Part shown: positions 1-10,195 of the stretch, one piece after another
How positions within the stretch are numbered: position 1 is the first letter of the stretch
How the letters are laid out: each line of letters begins with the position of its first letter
Assembly (NCBI GenBank): GCA_023205875.1
Contig: CP060754.1
Coordinates: 1,426,001-1,490,000 of the forward strand
Length of the DNA: 64,000 nucleotides
Source: Chloropicon primus
Lineage: Eukaryota; Chlorophyta; Chloropicophyceae; Chloropicales; Chloropicaceae
Direction: 5' to 3'
Position numbers and translations under genes: made by a program
The notes under the pieces: model-generated
Told to the model about the DNA's origin: nothing
Database searches by the model: none
What the model saw: the letters and a program-made list of their open reading frames with translations, nothing else

Positions 1-1213
1 CAGGCCCCTCTTTCCCGGGAGCAGCGAGGCCGACGAGATTGTGAAGATGTGCAGCATCCTGGGAACGCCGACCCAGCAGGCCTGGTCAGAGGGCATTCGC
101 CTGGCTTCGAACATGTCGTTCAGGCTGCCGCAGTACGCCCCGGTCCCCCTGTCGAAGATCGTCACGGGTGCTGGACAGGAGGGTCTGGACCTCATCCAGT
201 CCTTGTGCGCGTGGGACCCCAACAAGCGGCCCACGTGCTCGCAAGCTTTGCAGATGCCTTTCTTCCAAGTAGGGCCGCAATCAGGGATAACATCGATCGC
301 GAACACGGAATCGAGTTACAGATCGCCGCAGAAAGAGGCTAGCAGCCAGCTTAGCAAGGGTCAAGCTAAGAACAATGTACACACTAAACAACAACAACAA
401 CAACCTCACCGGAGCAGGGCGCAGGTCGGCAACCACCAGGCTGCGGAGAAGAAACCCGTTTTGGACGAGAGGGAGAAGAGGGACAAGCAGGCAAAGCCGA
501 AGGTTGCTGCGACCCTGCACAAGGGCAGCACGGTTCACAAGGAGAACTCGTATCTGTCAAACCAAAGCAGGAATTACCCCATCAAGCTTCCGTACAACAA
601 TGGTTATGGCTTCAATCACGACCGGTCCAAGCAGCAACTGAAACCGATGGACGACCACTCCGGAGCTTCGGGAAGATCCAACTACAAGAGGCCAATGAAT
701 AACCTTGTGAAGCTTGGGCGTCACGAGCATGTCCACAGGCAACCCCGCGCTCACGCGCATGCTTTGAACAGGGCGGATGGAAAGATGCACCTGCGCTCTC
801 ACACCGAGAACAGCTACGATTCGCCGGGCCTGAAGAAGGCCTTGCCGCAGCCGCTCAGCCACACCTACCACGGGAAGATAGGGTCGGACGAGAAGTCCTA
901 CCCTGGCCAGCCAGGCAGCCTGCTCAAGAATTCAAGATACTGGCCAAGCAAGGTCCTTGCTGCGCCGAGAAATGCCGCGGGCCACAACCAGGTGAACCTC
1001 AAGCCATCGCAACCAAAGAAGCAGAACAACAACTATGACTTGCCTCCGGTGGCCAGCCACGGCATCTCCCACTGGGGGAAGGATAGGGGCGGCTTAGTTC
1101 CAAAGCAGAACCCGATGTCAAATAATAGGAATATGAACAACCACGGCCAGAGAGCTATCAACTATGGCCGGAGACGACATAATCACCGAGGCAACGTGGA
1201 TGGCTACGGATAA
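1..1213 (+). CDS. MAK/ICK (RCK-family) protein kinase, C-terminal part, 5' truncated by window edge
   Basis: The reading frame is open from base 2 to the stop at 1211–1213, so the start lies outside the window. The first ~85 residues are the end of a kinase C-lobe: LFPGSSEADEIVKMCSILGTP, then the WDPNKRPTCSQAL helix and FFQVG. This combination is characteristic of the MAK/ICK/MOK group (RCK kinases; LF4 in Chlamydomonas), CMGC kinases that limit cilium length and regulate intraflagellar transport. The remaining ~310 residues are a basic, Ser/Asn/Gln-rich tail with a short poly-Gln run and no recognisable domain; long disordered tails are usual in this family. The catalytic loop is not in the window, so activity cannot be judged. 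CMGC kinase is certain; the MAK/ICK subgroup is likely. Confidence 0.85.
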   Translation, partial: RPLFPGSSEADEIVKMCSILGTPTQQAWSEGIRLASNMSFRLPQYAPVPLSKIVTGAGQEGLDLIQSLCAWDPNKRPTCSQALQMPFFQVGPQSGITSIANTESSYRSPQKEASSQLSKGQAKNNVHTKQQQQQPHRSRAQVGNHQAAEKKPVLDEREKRDKQAKPKVAATLHKGSTVHKENSYLSNQSRNYPIKLPYNNGYGFNHDRSKQQLKPMDDHSGASGRSNYKRPMNNLVKLGRHEHVHRQPRAHAHALNRADGKMHLRSHTENSYDSPGLKKALPQPLSHTYHGKIGSDEKSYPGQPGSLLKNSRYWPSKVLAAPRNAAGHNQVNLKPSQPKKQNNNYDLPPVASHGISHWGKDRGGLVPKQNPMSNNRNMNNHGQRAINYGRRRHNHRGNVDGYG

Positions 1214-1349
1214 ATAAAGGAAGGTTGTGGTAAATATACATGAGTGTTGTTAAAACTTTTCACACACCGAATGTAATCCAGCATATCTAAAGAACCATAT
1301 GGTAAAGTGAGACACGCACGGATGTGATGCATCTCCCTGAACTGCTTGG

Positions 1350-4298
1350 CTAAAACTCGCTGAACCATTCCTCGCCGTGGTACGGCTCTATTGGGAAAGC
1401 GTAAAGGTATGGCTCTGGGATTTCCTTCAAGTTCTGCTTGATCACCTCTGGTGGTGGCAGAGATGCATCGATCAACCTTGTCCATGGGAACTCGGCGAAC
1501 CAAGGGTGCTCCTTGATGCCCCTGAGTCCATCGGCAGTGGAACCGAGTCTTTCGCTTGGATCCTTCGTCAGGAGCTTCTTGACCAGGTCCCGCGCATCCT
1601 CGCTGATGCCCTCAGGGAACGTGAACTCTCCAGCAGTGATCGCCTTGTAAATTTGCAGCTCATCGTTGCCAGAGAATGGCGTCTCTCCTGTCAAAAGGAA
1701 GAAGACCAGGACTCCAAAGGCCCACCAGTCAACAGACTCGGAGTGGCCCACGTTTTCTACAATTTCTGGTGCCAAAAACTCTGGGTCTCCACAGATCGTG
1801 TAAGTGTACTCGCCAGAGTTCTCCGCGGCATAGCGGAAGTCCGTCAGCTGCACGACGCCATCTCTAGTGACAATAATTGTCTCAGGAGACAACCCTCTGT
1901 AGATGACACCTGCCTTGTGCAAGTGGTCGATGGCGAGGGTGATGGATGCACATACAAATTTCGCTGCTTCTTCGTTGAAGGCCCCTGTCTTCTGGAGCAA
2001 GTCATCAAGGGTGCAATGGGCTCTGGTGTAAATCAGCTCGACAAGGACGTTCTTCGTCTTGTAGGACTTGACGACAGAAGGAACAAAGGTCGACGCTGGG
2101 ACACTGCGGACGATCTTGCGAGCCCTCATGACGTTCTTTTGCCTGCCCTGCTCGGTAGCTTTTTTGGTGGATGTCATCCTAGCGGTGTACTTCTCCTTGG
2201 TCTGGTTACTGAACATCAGGACCAGGGCGTCACAAGGATTCTCGTACACAGTTCCAATCGGCTCCAAGTCATCCAGGGCGAAGCTCGCCATGATTCTCAC
2301 GGATGGCCTCCTCAAGACAGCCTGCTTTCTGCTAGCTGTCTGCTCACGCCACTGCCTATCGGCATCTATGATCATCTTCAATGGCCCAAGAACCTCCTCG
2401 AAGACCTTCCTATTGATATGCAAGCACTCAACTGGCCCGACAGCTATCACGCTCGCAAGTCTCTTTGTGTTTGAAAGCAAAGCTCTCTCCCCAAAGTATT
2501 GGTTGGCACCCAGCTTCAGAACCTCCTTACCAGGATCGTTTGGATCGGCACCATCCTTCCTGATTTTGCACACCACGTCACCAGATCTGATGATGTAAAA
2601 CTCGTCACCATCCTCTCCTTGGCGAATGATGAACTCGCCATCTTCGTACTTGGTGCTGTTCATCGTGTCAGCGAGGCGCTGCAACTGCCCGATAGTACAC
2701 GACTGCAAGATCTCCACGCTTCTAAGAGTCTGAAGGAGGACCTTGGGGTCCTTCCTTTGAAGAATGTGCCTAAAGAATCGCCTGTGGAGCTTCCACAAAA
2801 TTCCCTTGGTCTTACCCACGACAGAGGCCGCACGAGGCTTGCCGTAAAGCAAAGCAAGCTCACCAAAGCAAGGGTTCGCACCACTCTTTGTGGTGTACGT
2901 ATGCACCAAGTGGGGTGGGCTATCGCCGTGCTGCACGAAAACATCGTACTCTCCGCTCTGAACGATGTAGAAATAATCTCCTCTCTCCCCCTGCTGGATG
3001 ACCGTCTGCCCGGCCTTGACATCCTCCTTCTCCATGACGTCGTAGATGATCTGCTTCTGCTCCTCCTTAATGTGAGAGAACAAGAAGTTCGCCCTGACGG
3101 CCAAGGTGATGCACTCCAACTCGCTCTTGGTCTTTGGCACCTTGACGATCTCCAGCTCGTCCCAGTCCTCTTCCTCATCCTCCTCGTTGCTCCTTCCCAT
3201 CTCCTGCTCGATGAGCTTTCTCTTCTCCTTGGCAAGGGCACGCCTCACAGGTCTGTTCGCGTTCGTCATCACAGCACCGCTGGTTTCCCGGTCCTCTCCC
3301 TTGTTCTTGGCATCCTTGTCCCATTCCAAAAAGGCAATGATGATCGTGATGTCATCCGTTCTCGTGTCGTATTGAAGCCACTGCCTGTAGGACTCCTCCA
3401 CGATCGCGTAGGCTGCCTCCTGTGGGTCAGTGTACTCAAGGGCCATGTCCAACACCGTCTGAGAGGAAAGGAACTCGAAGACACCGTCACTGGCAACAAT
3501 GAGCGCTTTGCAGTTGGGATCGAGCTTCCTCGAGAAAACCTCAGGCTCCGCACAGACACCCAGCTTCTCCGCCACGAAATCGCCAATGCTCCTCGTGAAA
3601 GCGGTTCCTGGAGCGTTGCTGTAAGGGGCCCAGATTCTTGGCGGGTCTCCACCGTCTCCCTCCTCAGTACCCCAGCAGTCGATGTCAGGATCCTTCAAGC
3701 CCTCAATCTGGTCAAGTGTCTGCACCCTCGCACCAGCCTTTCTGACTCTGACAAGCTCGTCTGGCCTGTACGGGGTCTGATCGTGCGACAAATCGTGAGA
3801 GATGATGTGCCCGTTGTTGTACTCCCCGATGATGGCTCTCGAGTCACCGACGTTGGCGACCGTCATATCAATGCCGTTCAAGTAGACGGTGATGGCAGTC
3901 GTGCCACTCAGAGAGTCATCAATTGGGTGCTTGTGCAGCTGGGCATTCGTCTCCACGAAACACCTCTCGTGGGCGGTGATGTCGTCCTTTCCGCTCAGCA
4001 AGTGCTTCTGAAGAAGCCTCGGAATTTGCTGCTGGGCAAACTTAGAGCAGGCCGTTCCCATCTCCCCGTGACCGTCGAAGACTCCAAAGAACATTCTCTG
4101 GGTCTTCTGGCAAAAGTTGGGCAACAAGCATGAGGAGTCCTGATTGAGCTTATTCAAGTTATCTGGATAGTAACCCCTCTGGCTCACGTATGCCACCTTC
4201 ATCGTCAAGCCATGACTAGGAAAGTGATGGAGTTCCGTCTCCTTCGATGCTTCCACTCGAGGAGGCGTCTTTTTAGCCGACCTCCTGAAGAGTGGCAT
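1350..4298 (-). CDS. PP2C phosphatase – two cyclic-nucleotide-binding domains – AGC kinase-like fusion (982 aa)
   Basis: Single exon, starting at the ATG at 4298. PP2C domain ~34–325 has the metal-binding residues: DGHG (D75), SDG (D271) and DDIT (315–318), so the phosphatase looks active. Two cyclic-nucleotide-binding domains follow (~405–520 and ~530–640), each with a phosphate-binding cassette (FGELALLYGKPRAASV with R489; FGERALL…R613). Neither has the Thr after the Arg that favours cGMP in PKG. The AGC kinase-like domain (~673–937) keeps the CGDPEFLAPE segment and the C-terminal extension. Its glycine loop is absent (IGTVYENPCD), HRDLKPEN reads YRGLSPET (800–807) and DFG reads DFR (820–822). 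The same domain order is known in plants and green algae. Inference: a Mn/Mg phosphatase gated by cyclic nucleotide, with a pseudokinase tail. Confidence 0.95.
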   Translation of the reverse strand: MPLFRRSAKKTPPRVEASKETELHHFPSHGLTMKVAYVSQRGYYPDNLNKLNQDSSCLLPNFCQKTQRMFFGVFDGHGEMGTACSKFAQQQIPRLLQKHLLSGKDDITAHERCFVETNAQLHKHPIDDSLSGTTAITVYLNGIDMTVANVGDSRAIIGEYNNGHIISHDLSHDQTPYRPDELVRVRKAGARVQTLDQIEGLKDPDIDCWGTEEGDGGDPPRIWAPYSNAPGTAFTRSIGDFVAEKLGVCAEPEVFSRKLDPNCKALIVASDGVFEFLSSQTVLDMALEYTDPQEAAYAIVEESYRQWLQYDTRTDDITIIIAFLEWDKDAKNKGEDRETSGAVMTNANRPVRRALAKEKRKLIEQEMGRSNEEDEEEDWDELEIVKVPKTKSELECITLAVRANFLFSHIKEEQKQIIYDVMEKEDVKAGQTVIQQGERGDYFYIVQSGEYDVFVQHGDSPPHLVHTYTTKSGANPCFGELALLYGKPRAASVVGKTKGILWKLHRRFFRHILQRKDPKVLLQTLRSVEILQSCTIGQLQRLADTMNSTKYEDGEFIIRQGEDGDEFYIIRSGDVVCKIRKDGADPNDPGKEVLKLGANQYFGERALLSNTKRLASVIAVGPVECLHINRKVFEEVLGPLKMIIDADRQWREQTASRKQAVLRRPSVRIMASFALDDLEPIGTVYENPCDALVLMFSNQTKEKYTARMTSTKKATEQGRQKNVMRARKIVRSVPASTFVPSVVKSYKTKNVLVELIYTRAHCTLDDLLQKTGAFNEEAAKFVCASITLAIDHLHKAGVIYRGLSPETIIVTRDGVVQLTDFRYAAENSGEYTYTICGDPEFLAPEIVENVGHSESVDWWAFGVLVFFLLTGETPFSGNDELQIYKAITAGEFTFPEGISEDARDLVKKLLTKDPSERLGSTADGLRGIKEHPWFAEFPWTRLIDASLPPPEVIKQNLKEIPEPYLYAFPIEPYHGEEWFSEF

Positions 4299-5895
4299 CG
4301 AAATGCAGCAATTCGAAGTTATTTTGACTGTTTTCTGAGACCAAACTTGTAGAAAATGTTCGCGAACAACCCCTCTTCTAGCTTCACCTCAAGCTAGTAG
4401 AAGTCTGAATCGCTTGGACGGGAGGAGTACTTCCCGTGACCTAGACGCGTCTCAAACGGAATCAATCCAAACAAATCAGCGGCACCTAATGAGCAGCTTT
4501 CCCGGGCATACCCTTTCCGCTTCCGCCGACCTTCCCCTCCCCCCCTTGAACTTTTTTTCACGCACACTACACACACACCCCCCACACACACTAGAGCCGC
4601 AAGATAATATTCCAAAGAAAGTATCACCTTTGCATTGATCCCTTGTCCGCTTCAAGCTCCGTCTCCCTCTCAAGTCTTTTGAGTCCCACAAAAGCACACA
4701 CCCACAAGGTTCTGGAAAAAAAACGTGTTCAAGTCCAAACTGTCCAAAGTAGGTTCAAAGGAGCAAACCTCAAACCTCAAATTCACTTGAGGGCAGCCTG
4801 TAAAACCTCTTTGGCGGTGGTGTAACCGTGCGGCGCGGTCTTCTTCCTCCAGACCCTAACACCCTCTTGCCCTCTTCCTCTTCAGTCTGCAAAACTTTGC
4901 CTCGTCGTTCACAAGGCTGCGTGGTCGTACCGCAAAGGCAAAGGTAAGTTTGCGTCTTTGCAAAGTCTTGTGCTCACCAAGAGCTTCTCTCCAGCCAAGG
5001 CTTCCCCAGGAACTTTACGTCCGATTGACGGGAAAGAAGAACAAGAACAAGAGGAAAGAACAAGAACAAGAACAAGAGAGAGAGAGAGAGAGAGAGGGAG
5101 GGAGGGAGAGAGAAGAGGGAGAAGGGAACAAAGAAGGGGAAGGAGACCGTCCTCCGGTCACATCACCGCAGACTGGTTTTGGTTTTCTTTGAGGGGGGGT
5201 CGGAGGGGGGGAGGAAGGATTAAGGTATTTACTAGCGACAGCTGGGCACACAAGAGCGAGGACAGGATGGACAGGTTGGCAGAGACCTTCCTCGTGCCTC
5301 GTGAACAAGGGATTACTAGTCCTCGCACCCCAAGAGAGCAAGAGAGAGAGAGGGAGAGAGATGCATTCCAAGGATCCTTGTGACACAACGGAGGCAACAA
5401 CAAGAACAACAAGAGAGAGAGAGTCTCCTTCCAGAACAAGCCGAGCTCTTGAGCCGCCACTGGCCCTTTCTTGTAAGTTCTCGGCCTCGACGCCCCTCGA
5501 CGCTAGTTCCAAATTTCGTTTTACTACTTGAAACAAAGTTTTTTCTGATTGGAAAGCACCAGGACAGACAAGACAGGGGGAGCGGAGAGGCCAGGAAGCG
5601 AAGGGGAGAAGGGTACCGCGCGTCACAGAGGTGTCGAGGAGGCACGAGGGACAGATCAAAAGGTTTATCATCTCTTCTTGAACCTCTCTCCAAGTTTTCT
5701 CCGGAGAAGGTTCACGGGAAGATCGTCGAAAACGCCTCAAGGTTGCGACCTCTCCATCCTCGTCTCGTCTCGTCGTGGGTGAGGTGGAAGGGGTACCAGG
5801 GCGTTGAGGTGGAAGGGAGAGGCGGCGACCGAGGCGGAGTGGAGTCACGAGCCAGGAGATTGATTACCCCTCGCCCTCCCCATGGAGTGAGAGAC
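4299..5895. promoter_or_regulatory. Divergent intergenic region between the PP2C fusion and the RING gene
   Basis: About 1.6 kb without a supported gene. It should hold both promoters and 5' leaders. A TTCGAA box lies at 4312. A GA-rich tract runs ~5075–5125, followed by further short GA runs. A stretch at about 4892–4950 is flanked by acceptor-like (CTCTTCAG) and donor-like (GTAAGT) sequence and could be a spliced leader exon, but it encodes nothing recognisable. The frame leading into the RING gene is open from ~5380, but its composition there (Gln/Arg/Ser-rich) looks untranslated. Confidence 0.4.
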
Positions 5896-6636
5896 ATGTT
5901 CGCGGCAGCGTTTACGACGTCAGGGAGCGGAGGGGGCGTGCGTTATGGGTTCTACTTTGCTCCCTTCCTCACCTTGCTCCCTGTTTTGTTCTGCTTGCTG
6001 TCGATGAAGGAGTTTGCGGTGATAGGGAAGGGCGTCGGATTCCTCGCAGTGATAGCGGTCTTCGTGCTGACCATCAAGGCGGTGGCCGGGGAGGCGGGGG
6101 GGGACGCTCTGGACGACGTTCTGCGGCTCTTCGTGTCGCCAGGTGGCTCCGGGTCCTTCTTCACGAGGGACTTTTTCGGCCTGAGGAACTCGAGGAGGCG
6201 GGGGCGAGGGAGCGAGCAGACGCGGAAGAGGGCCGAAAGGTTCGACAAAGTCGCCGAGACTCTGCAGAAGCTGGATACGTGCGTGTACGAGGACCGGGAG
6301 GCTCTCGGAGCCTTGAGCGTTTCCGAGCTGAAGAGGCGACTTCGGGCGCAGACTTGCTGCACGGACAAGGGTGCGGGCGAGATATCGAAGAGAAGGAGGA
6401 AGGGCCTGCTCGTGGAAAAGTCTGACCTCGTGGAGAAGATCCTCGAGAAGAGCGGGACGAGCGGGACGATGTGTGTCATCTGTTACTCGGAGTACGAGAA
6501 CGGGGACGTGCAGAGAATTCTTGCCTGCGGGCACCGGTTCCACATCGAGTGCGTCGATCAGTGGATCCTGAAAGCGGCGAGGGAGTACTCGAAACCCCCG
6601 GGCTGCCCCATGTGCAACCAGCCGGTGGTAGAGTAA
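5896..6636 (+). CDS. Membrane-anchored RING-H2 E3 ubiquitin ligase-like protein (246 aa)
   Basis: I chose the ATG at 5896 because two hydrophobic segments follow at once (about residues 17–37 and 44–64), whereas the open frame upstream is low-complexity. After a basic linker (~100–115) there is a helical stretch with LSVSELKRRLR…LVEKSDLVEKIL, the pattern of a SAP/ARMET-like helix–extended–helix motif. The C-terminus is a RING-H2 finger: CVIC…CGHRFHIEC…CPMC, with all eight zinc ligands. The likely role is membrane-associated ubiquitin transfer, recruiting an E2 through the RING. The substrate is unknown. A TGTAA element, a common algal poly(A) signal, occurs at about 6675. RING assignment is firm; the exact start is less so. 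Confidence 0.85.
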   Translation: MFAAAFTTSGSGGGVRYGFYFAPFLTLLPVLFCLLSMKEFAVIGKGVGFLAVIAVFVLTIKAVAGEAGGDALDDVLRLFVSPGGSGSFFTRDFFGLRNSRRRGRGSEQTRKRAERFDKVAETLQKLDTCVYEDREALGALSVSELKRRLRAQTCCTDKGAGEISKRRRKGLLVEKSDLVEKILEKSGTSGTMCVICYSEYENGDVQRILACGHRFHIECVDQWILKAAREYSKPPGCPMCNQPVVE

Positions 6637-6762
6637 ACTATTTCTTGTACAACATAGCGCAAAACAAGTTTTTTGTAACTAGAATTGTGATGTATCATTA
6701 TGTTTGGAAATTATTACAAAAGGGAGAAGTTTTTAGGTACGTCTGTTGCTGGACCTAACTAC

Positions 6763-9720
6763 CTACTCTTGGTAGTCTGGGTTGTCCTTGATCACGACAA
6801 AGCCCTCGTTCACGGGGGACATGCTGACGTATTTCTCGGTCGCTAGCTCCATCCTCTCCCCCACTCCCAGGAGGACAGGAGAGTTGTGAGTCTGGAACCC
6901 TGTGATGTTCTTGGGTTTGCCCGCCTGTCCAACAACGTCCACCGCCGTTCCAACGTGACAGGACACTGGCTGGTGCTTGAGCTTGTCGTTGTCCTCCTCC
7001 TTCTTGAGCGTCACAACGAAGCGAGGTCGGATCGCTGGGACGAGGAGGTAAAGCAGGTAGTGGCCACTTCCAAGGATGCTCTCTTTCATGTCCGAGCAGA
7101 TGAACATGAAAGAAGCGATGCAGGACAGGGCGACTTGGGACAGAAGAGTCTTGTCTGCCCTCCCTGGGGCCAAAGTCATCAAACCCTTACCCAAGTGCAA
7201 GAGGCCCTGGCTGCACCTGACAATGAAGAGACTCTGGCTATCCTTGCAGTAGAAGCCCGACAGAGCCCTCAGCATGGAGGCAATCCTAGCGTGATTGGTC
7301 CCTGCACCCATCAACCCCAGGGCCAAGATTGCGTTGTGGGCAACCTCCATCTCCGAGTCGTGAGTCAGGCGCCCCAGGGTGTCCAAGAGCGCCACTTCAG
7401 GGTCACTCATGTGCAGAAGCGCATAGGCAAGAGGAACAGCCTTCCTGGCAGACTTGTTGCCGTATTGGAGTATGTGCTCCAAGTTTCTGTGGGCCATCTC
7501 CATGCCAACGTCTTCGGCCAAAGCTATCAGCGCAACCGCAAGCACAGAGACAAAGTTGGTTTCCCCGTCACACTGGTCTTTCTTCTTGTTGTCTTCCTTC
7601 TCAGAAGAGGACTCTTTTTCCCCTGGGTTTGCTTTCTCAGGTGGCTGACACAACTCCGACACCATAGCAAGCATTTGCTGGACCTTGAGCACGTTCCCTG
7701 TACCAGCGTAGGCCATGGTCTCCACCACGACCGTGCAATACTGAGAAACGTCCTTGTCAAAGGTCTTGATGACCTCAAGAACTGCGTCCACTTCATCCCC
7801 CTTTCCCACAAAGAGAAGGCCCAACCCGATGCACAAAAATCTTGCTCCAAGCTTGTGAGCGGGAAGCTCGCTTCCCCTCATCATCAGAACCTGCAACAGA
7901 GTCTGAATCGCGTCGTCGTTTGCAGTTCCCGCGTGAATGAGTCCGAGCGAGAGGCCAGCGGCTCCTATGATCTCCGAGTTGTGGGTATCGTCTGTGATTA
8001 TTGGTACAAGCAACTCTGTGACTGCTGGCCTTGGGTTGCCAGCGTAAGCAAGACCAAGCCCCATGATCGCGGCGATTCTGGTTGCCATGGTTCCCGGAGC
8101 CACATCGCCCTCCTCAAAGCTCAGGTGCTCGGCAAGCAGAGCCAGTGCTGGGTCGCAGTCAGACTGCGTTCCCGCGCAAGTGACACCAACCGCAAGCAAT
8201 GCCCCGGCCAAAATATTGGTATCCTTACTGTACAAATACTTGTCTACCATGGGTAGCCCTCCGTCAATGTCCCACAAGGAGATCAAACCAATGCTTGCGG
8301 TAGCACTGATCTTGCCGTGGTCCTTGTTCTTGAAAATAAGGTTACTCTTGCTCATGTTTGCGCTGGCATCCTCCTCAGGGTCGCAGACAAGCTTGTCCTT
8401 GCAGAACCCTGCGTTCACAAAGCCGTTGACGAACGCGTTGGCAAGGTGCTGCCTCGCAGTGTCGATCGCTCCTGCTCCCCTGGACTCCACCAGGTGCTGC
8501 TTGAAGACGTCCTCTGGAGTCTTCGCCTCCACGACGTCCAAGTCACGAGCGACGTTGATGAAGTGCTCACTGAGTCTAGAGTTGCTGACGATCTCCTCCA
8601 AGGTCTCTTTCGCGTCGCTGTCCTCCATCTCTTCGATGACCTCCGTCAAGTCCGCGCCGTGGTTGGCTCCCACCGCGACGTAGGCGATCTGACACTTGAG
8701 CACAAAGGCGTCCTCCTTGAGGCCGTCGCAAGCCTTGAAGCTTTCCCGAAGCTTGCCCACGTCATTGAGCTTGATCGCGACGATGCTCGCATCGGGATAC
8801 TGCTTCACCTGAGTGTAGAGCTTGTACGCGCACTCCAAGACCATCCTGTCCTCCGGGGGAGGCAGGAAATGGCACGAAGAGAGCAGATAGAGGCACACTC
8901 TTCCGTAGTTGTGCTCGTCAATGTGCTGCCCCAACTTCTCGAGGTGCTCAACCTCAAGGAGCAAGTCCACGGCGTCGGGCTCGCAAGAGTGCTTCAGCTG
9001 GAAGGGGACGATGGAGTCCACCAGGTGCTCGAGGGAGCTTCGGTCCACCACCTTTTGGTATTCCACTGCGCTCGGCGCGTCAGCGTCCTTCGCGGCGACT
9101 TCGTCCCTCTTCCCCTTCTCCCTGTCCTCCAGGGAGTGCCAGGCCCTGGTCACCTCCCCCATGAGGCTCCTTGCGTACTCCTGCCCCCAAGGATCTAAGT
9201 CGATCAGCTTGTCCTTGGTGGGTAGATCACCCTCCGCGTTGGCCGAACCTTCGAGACGAAACTTGAGGCTCTCGCACGCCTCCTCTCCCGCGTCGCTGTA
9301 CGCCATCGCCACCACGGACAACACGTCCGCAAACATTCTGACATCCTTCTCCGTCAGGGAGGACTCCGTCACGACCCCCTTGGCCTCCTTCTCCTTGACG
9401 TAACCATGCTTCAGCCTCGCGTAGTGTCTTCCCAAAAACTTGAGAGCCTTCGGGATCGCAGCAACCGTCGCGGACGCCATCCTCACCTCCTTCCGGAGCT
9501 CCTCGATCGCACTCCGACGCTGCCCTTGCGTCGGCAAGGGCGCCGTCTCGAACTTGGGCTCCCCTATCGCCGTCCCCACCAAACTATCCAAGTGCTGCTG
9601 AAGCTCGAGATCTTCTTCCGACAAGGTCGTCTCCTCACTCTCCTTCTTCTTCTTCCCCTCGGAAGAAGTTTCCGACGACGACATCTTCTTCGCCGCACCA
9701 GCCTTCTCGTCCTCCGTCAT
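6763..9720 (-). CDS. RPN1: 26S proteasome regulatory subunit Rpn1 (PSMD2), 985 aa
   Basis: Scaffold subunit of the proteasome base that binds Rpt1/Rpt2, shuttle receptors and Ubp6. The sequence has the acidic/Lys-rich N-terminus, the conserved IEELRKEVR…KFLGRHYARLKHGY block, and the proteasome/cyclosome (PC) repeats typical of Rpn1/Rpn2: GALLAVGVTCAG, IAAIMGLGLAYAG, IGAAGLSLGLIHAG and ARFLCIGLGLLFVGKG. It ends with the usual PVLLGVGERMELATEKY segment. The first ATG in frame is at 9720; five further codons are open upstream but begin without an ATG. Length matches the family (~900–1000 aa). Single exon. Its promoter region holds a 181-bp-spaced duplication. Confidence 0.97.
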   Translation of the reverse strand: MTEDEKAGAAKKMSSSETSSEGKKKKESEETTLSEEDLELQQHLDSLVGTAIGEPKFETAPLPTQGQRRSAIEELRKEVRMASATVAAIPKALKFLGRHYARLKHGYVKEKEAKGVVTESSLTEKDVRMFADVLSVVAMAYSDAGEEACESLKFRLEGSANAEGDLPTKDKLIDLDPWGQEYARSLMGEVTRAWHSLEDREKGKRDEVAAKDADAPSAVEYQKVVDRSSLEHLVDSIVPFQLKHSCEPDAVDLLLEVEHLEKLGQHIDEHNYGRVCLYLLSSCHFLPPPEDRMVLECAYKLYTQVKQYPDASIVAIKLNDVGKLRESFKACDGLKEDAFVLKCQIAYVAVGANHGADLTEVIEEMEDSDAKETLEEIVSNSRLSEHFINVARDLDVVEAKTPEDVFKQHLVESRGAGAIDTARQHLANAFVNGFVNAGFCKDKLVCDPEEDASANMSKSNLIFKNKDHGKISATASIGLISLWDIDGGLPMVDKYLYSKDTNILAGALLAVGVTCAGTQSDCDPALALLAEHLSFEEGDVAPGTMATRIAAIMGLGLAYAGNPRPAVTELLVPIITDDTHNSEIIGAAGLSLGLIHAGTANDDAIQTLLQVLMMRGSELPAHKLGARFLCIGLGLLFVGKGDEVDAVLEVIKTFDKDVSQYCTVVVETMAYAGTGNVLKVQQMLAMVSELCQPPEKANPGEKESSSEKEDNKKKDQCDGETNFVSVLAVALIALAEDVGMEMAHRNLEHILQYGNKSARKAVPLAYALLHMSDPEVALLDTLGRLTHDSEMEVAHNAILALGLMGAGTNHARIASMLRALSGFYCKDSQSLFIVRCSQGLLHLGKGLMTLAPGRADKTLLSQVALSCIASFMFICSDMKESILGSGHYLLYLLVPAIRPRFVVTLKKEEDNDKLKHQPVSCHVGTAVDVVGQAGKPKNITGFQTHNSPVLLGVGERMELATEKYVSMSPVNEGFVVIKDNPDYQE

Positions 9721-9870
9721 GGAACTTCCCTTCACCTCCTTCTCCTTCCTCCCGCTCGTCGTGTTCGTCCCCTCTCACCTCACCTCACGATCGATCGCGC
9801 GCGCCGATCGCTTCTCCTCTCCCCTGATTTTTCAAACCCGGCGCGGGGGGGTTCACCACTGGACAGGAAA

Positions 9871-10014
9871 GGGACGAGAGGGGTGGAAGGCCTTGGGTTT
9901 GGAAGGCGCTGGAGGGCGAGGTCGGGGGGGAGGGGGACGAAGAGGGAGTCCAGGTGAAACCTTGTGTCGCGATCTTTCGAACGGTGCCTCTCTTGAAGGA
10001 TTTCAGGCCAGGGG
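9871..10014 (+). repeat. 144-bp direct repeat, copy 1 (offset 181 bp)
   Basis: Copy 1 aligns to copy 2 at 10052–10195 without gaps. By eye there are about five differences in 144 bases (~96% identity). The offset is exactly 181 bp throughout. The copy carries CGCGATCTTTCGAACG at 9968–9983. Confidence 0.95.
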
Positions 10015-10051
10015 AGTGAACTCAAGCCAAACGAAACAAGTGTCAGGGACA

Positions 10052-10195
10052 GGGACGAGAGGGGTGGAAGGCCTTGGGTTTGGAAGGCGCTGGAGGGCGA
10101 GATCGGGGGGTAGGGGGACGACGAGGGAGTCCAGGTGAAACCTTGTGTCGCGATCTTTCGAACGGTGCCTCTCTTGAAAAATTTCAGGCCAGGGG
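10052..10195 (+). repeat. 144-bp direct repeat, copy 2 (offset 181 bp)
   Basis: Second copy of the block at 9871–10014, with its CGCGATCTTTCGAACG box at 10149–10164. The 37 bases between the copies are not repeated after copy 2. Confidence 0.95.

Noticed and set aside
2499-4133. Long open frame (~544 codons) on the plus strand
   Set aside because: It is antisense to the PP2C–CNB–kinase gene; Leu/Val/Arg-rich shadow composition typical of GC-rich coding DNA, with no domain.
4892-4950. Possible internal exon flanked by CTCTTCAG and GTAAGT
   Set aside because: Splice-like ends are good, but no partner exons or recognisable protein could be found; kept only as a possible leader exon.
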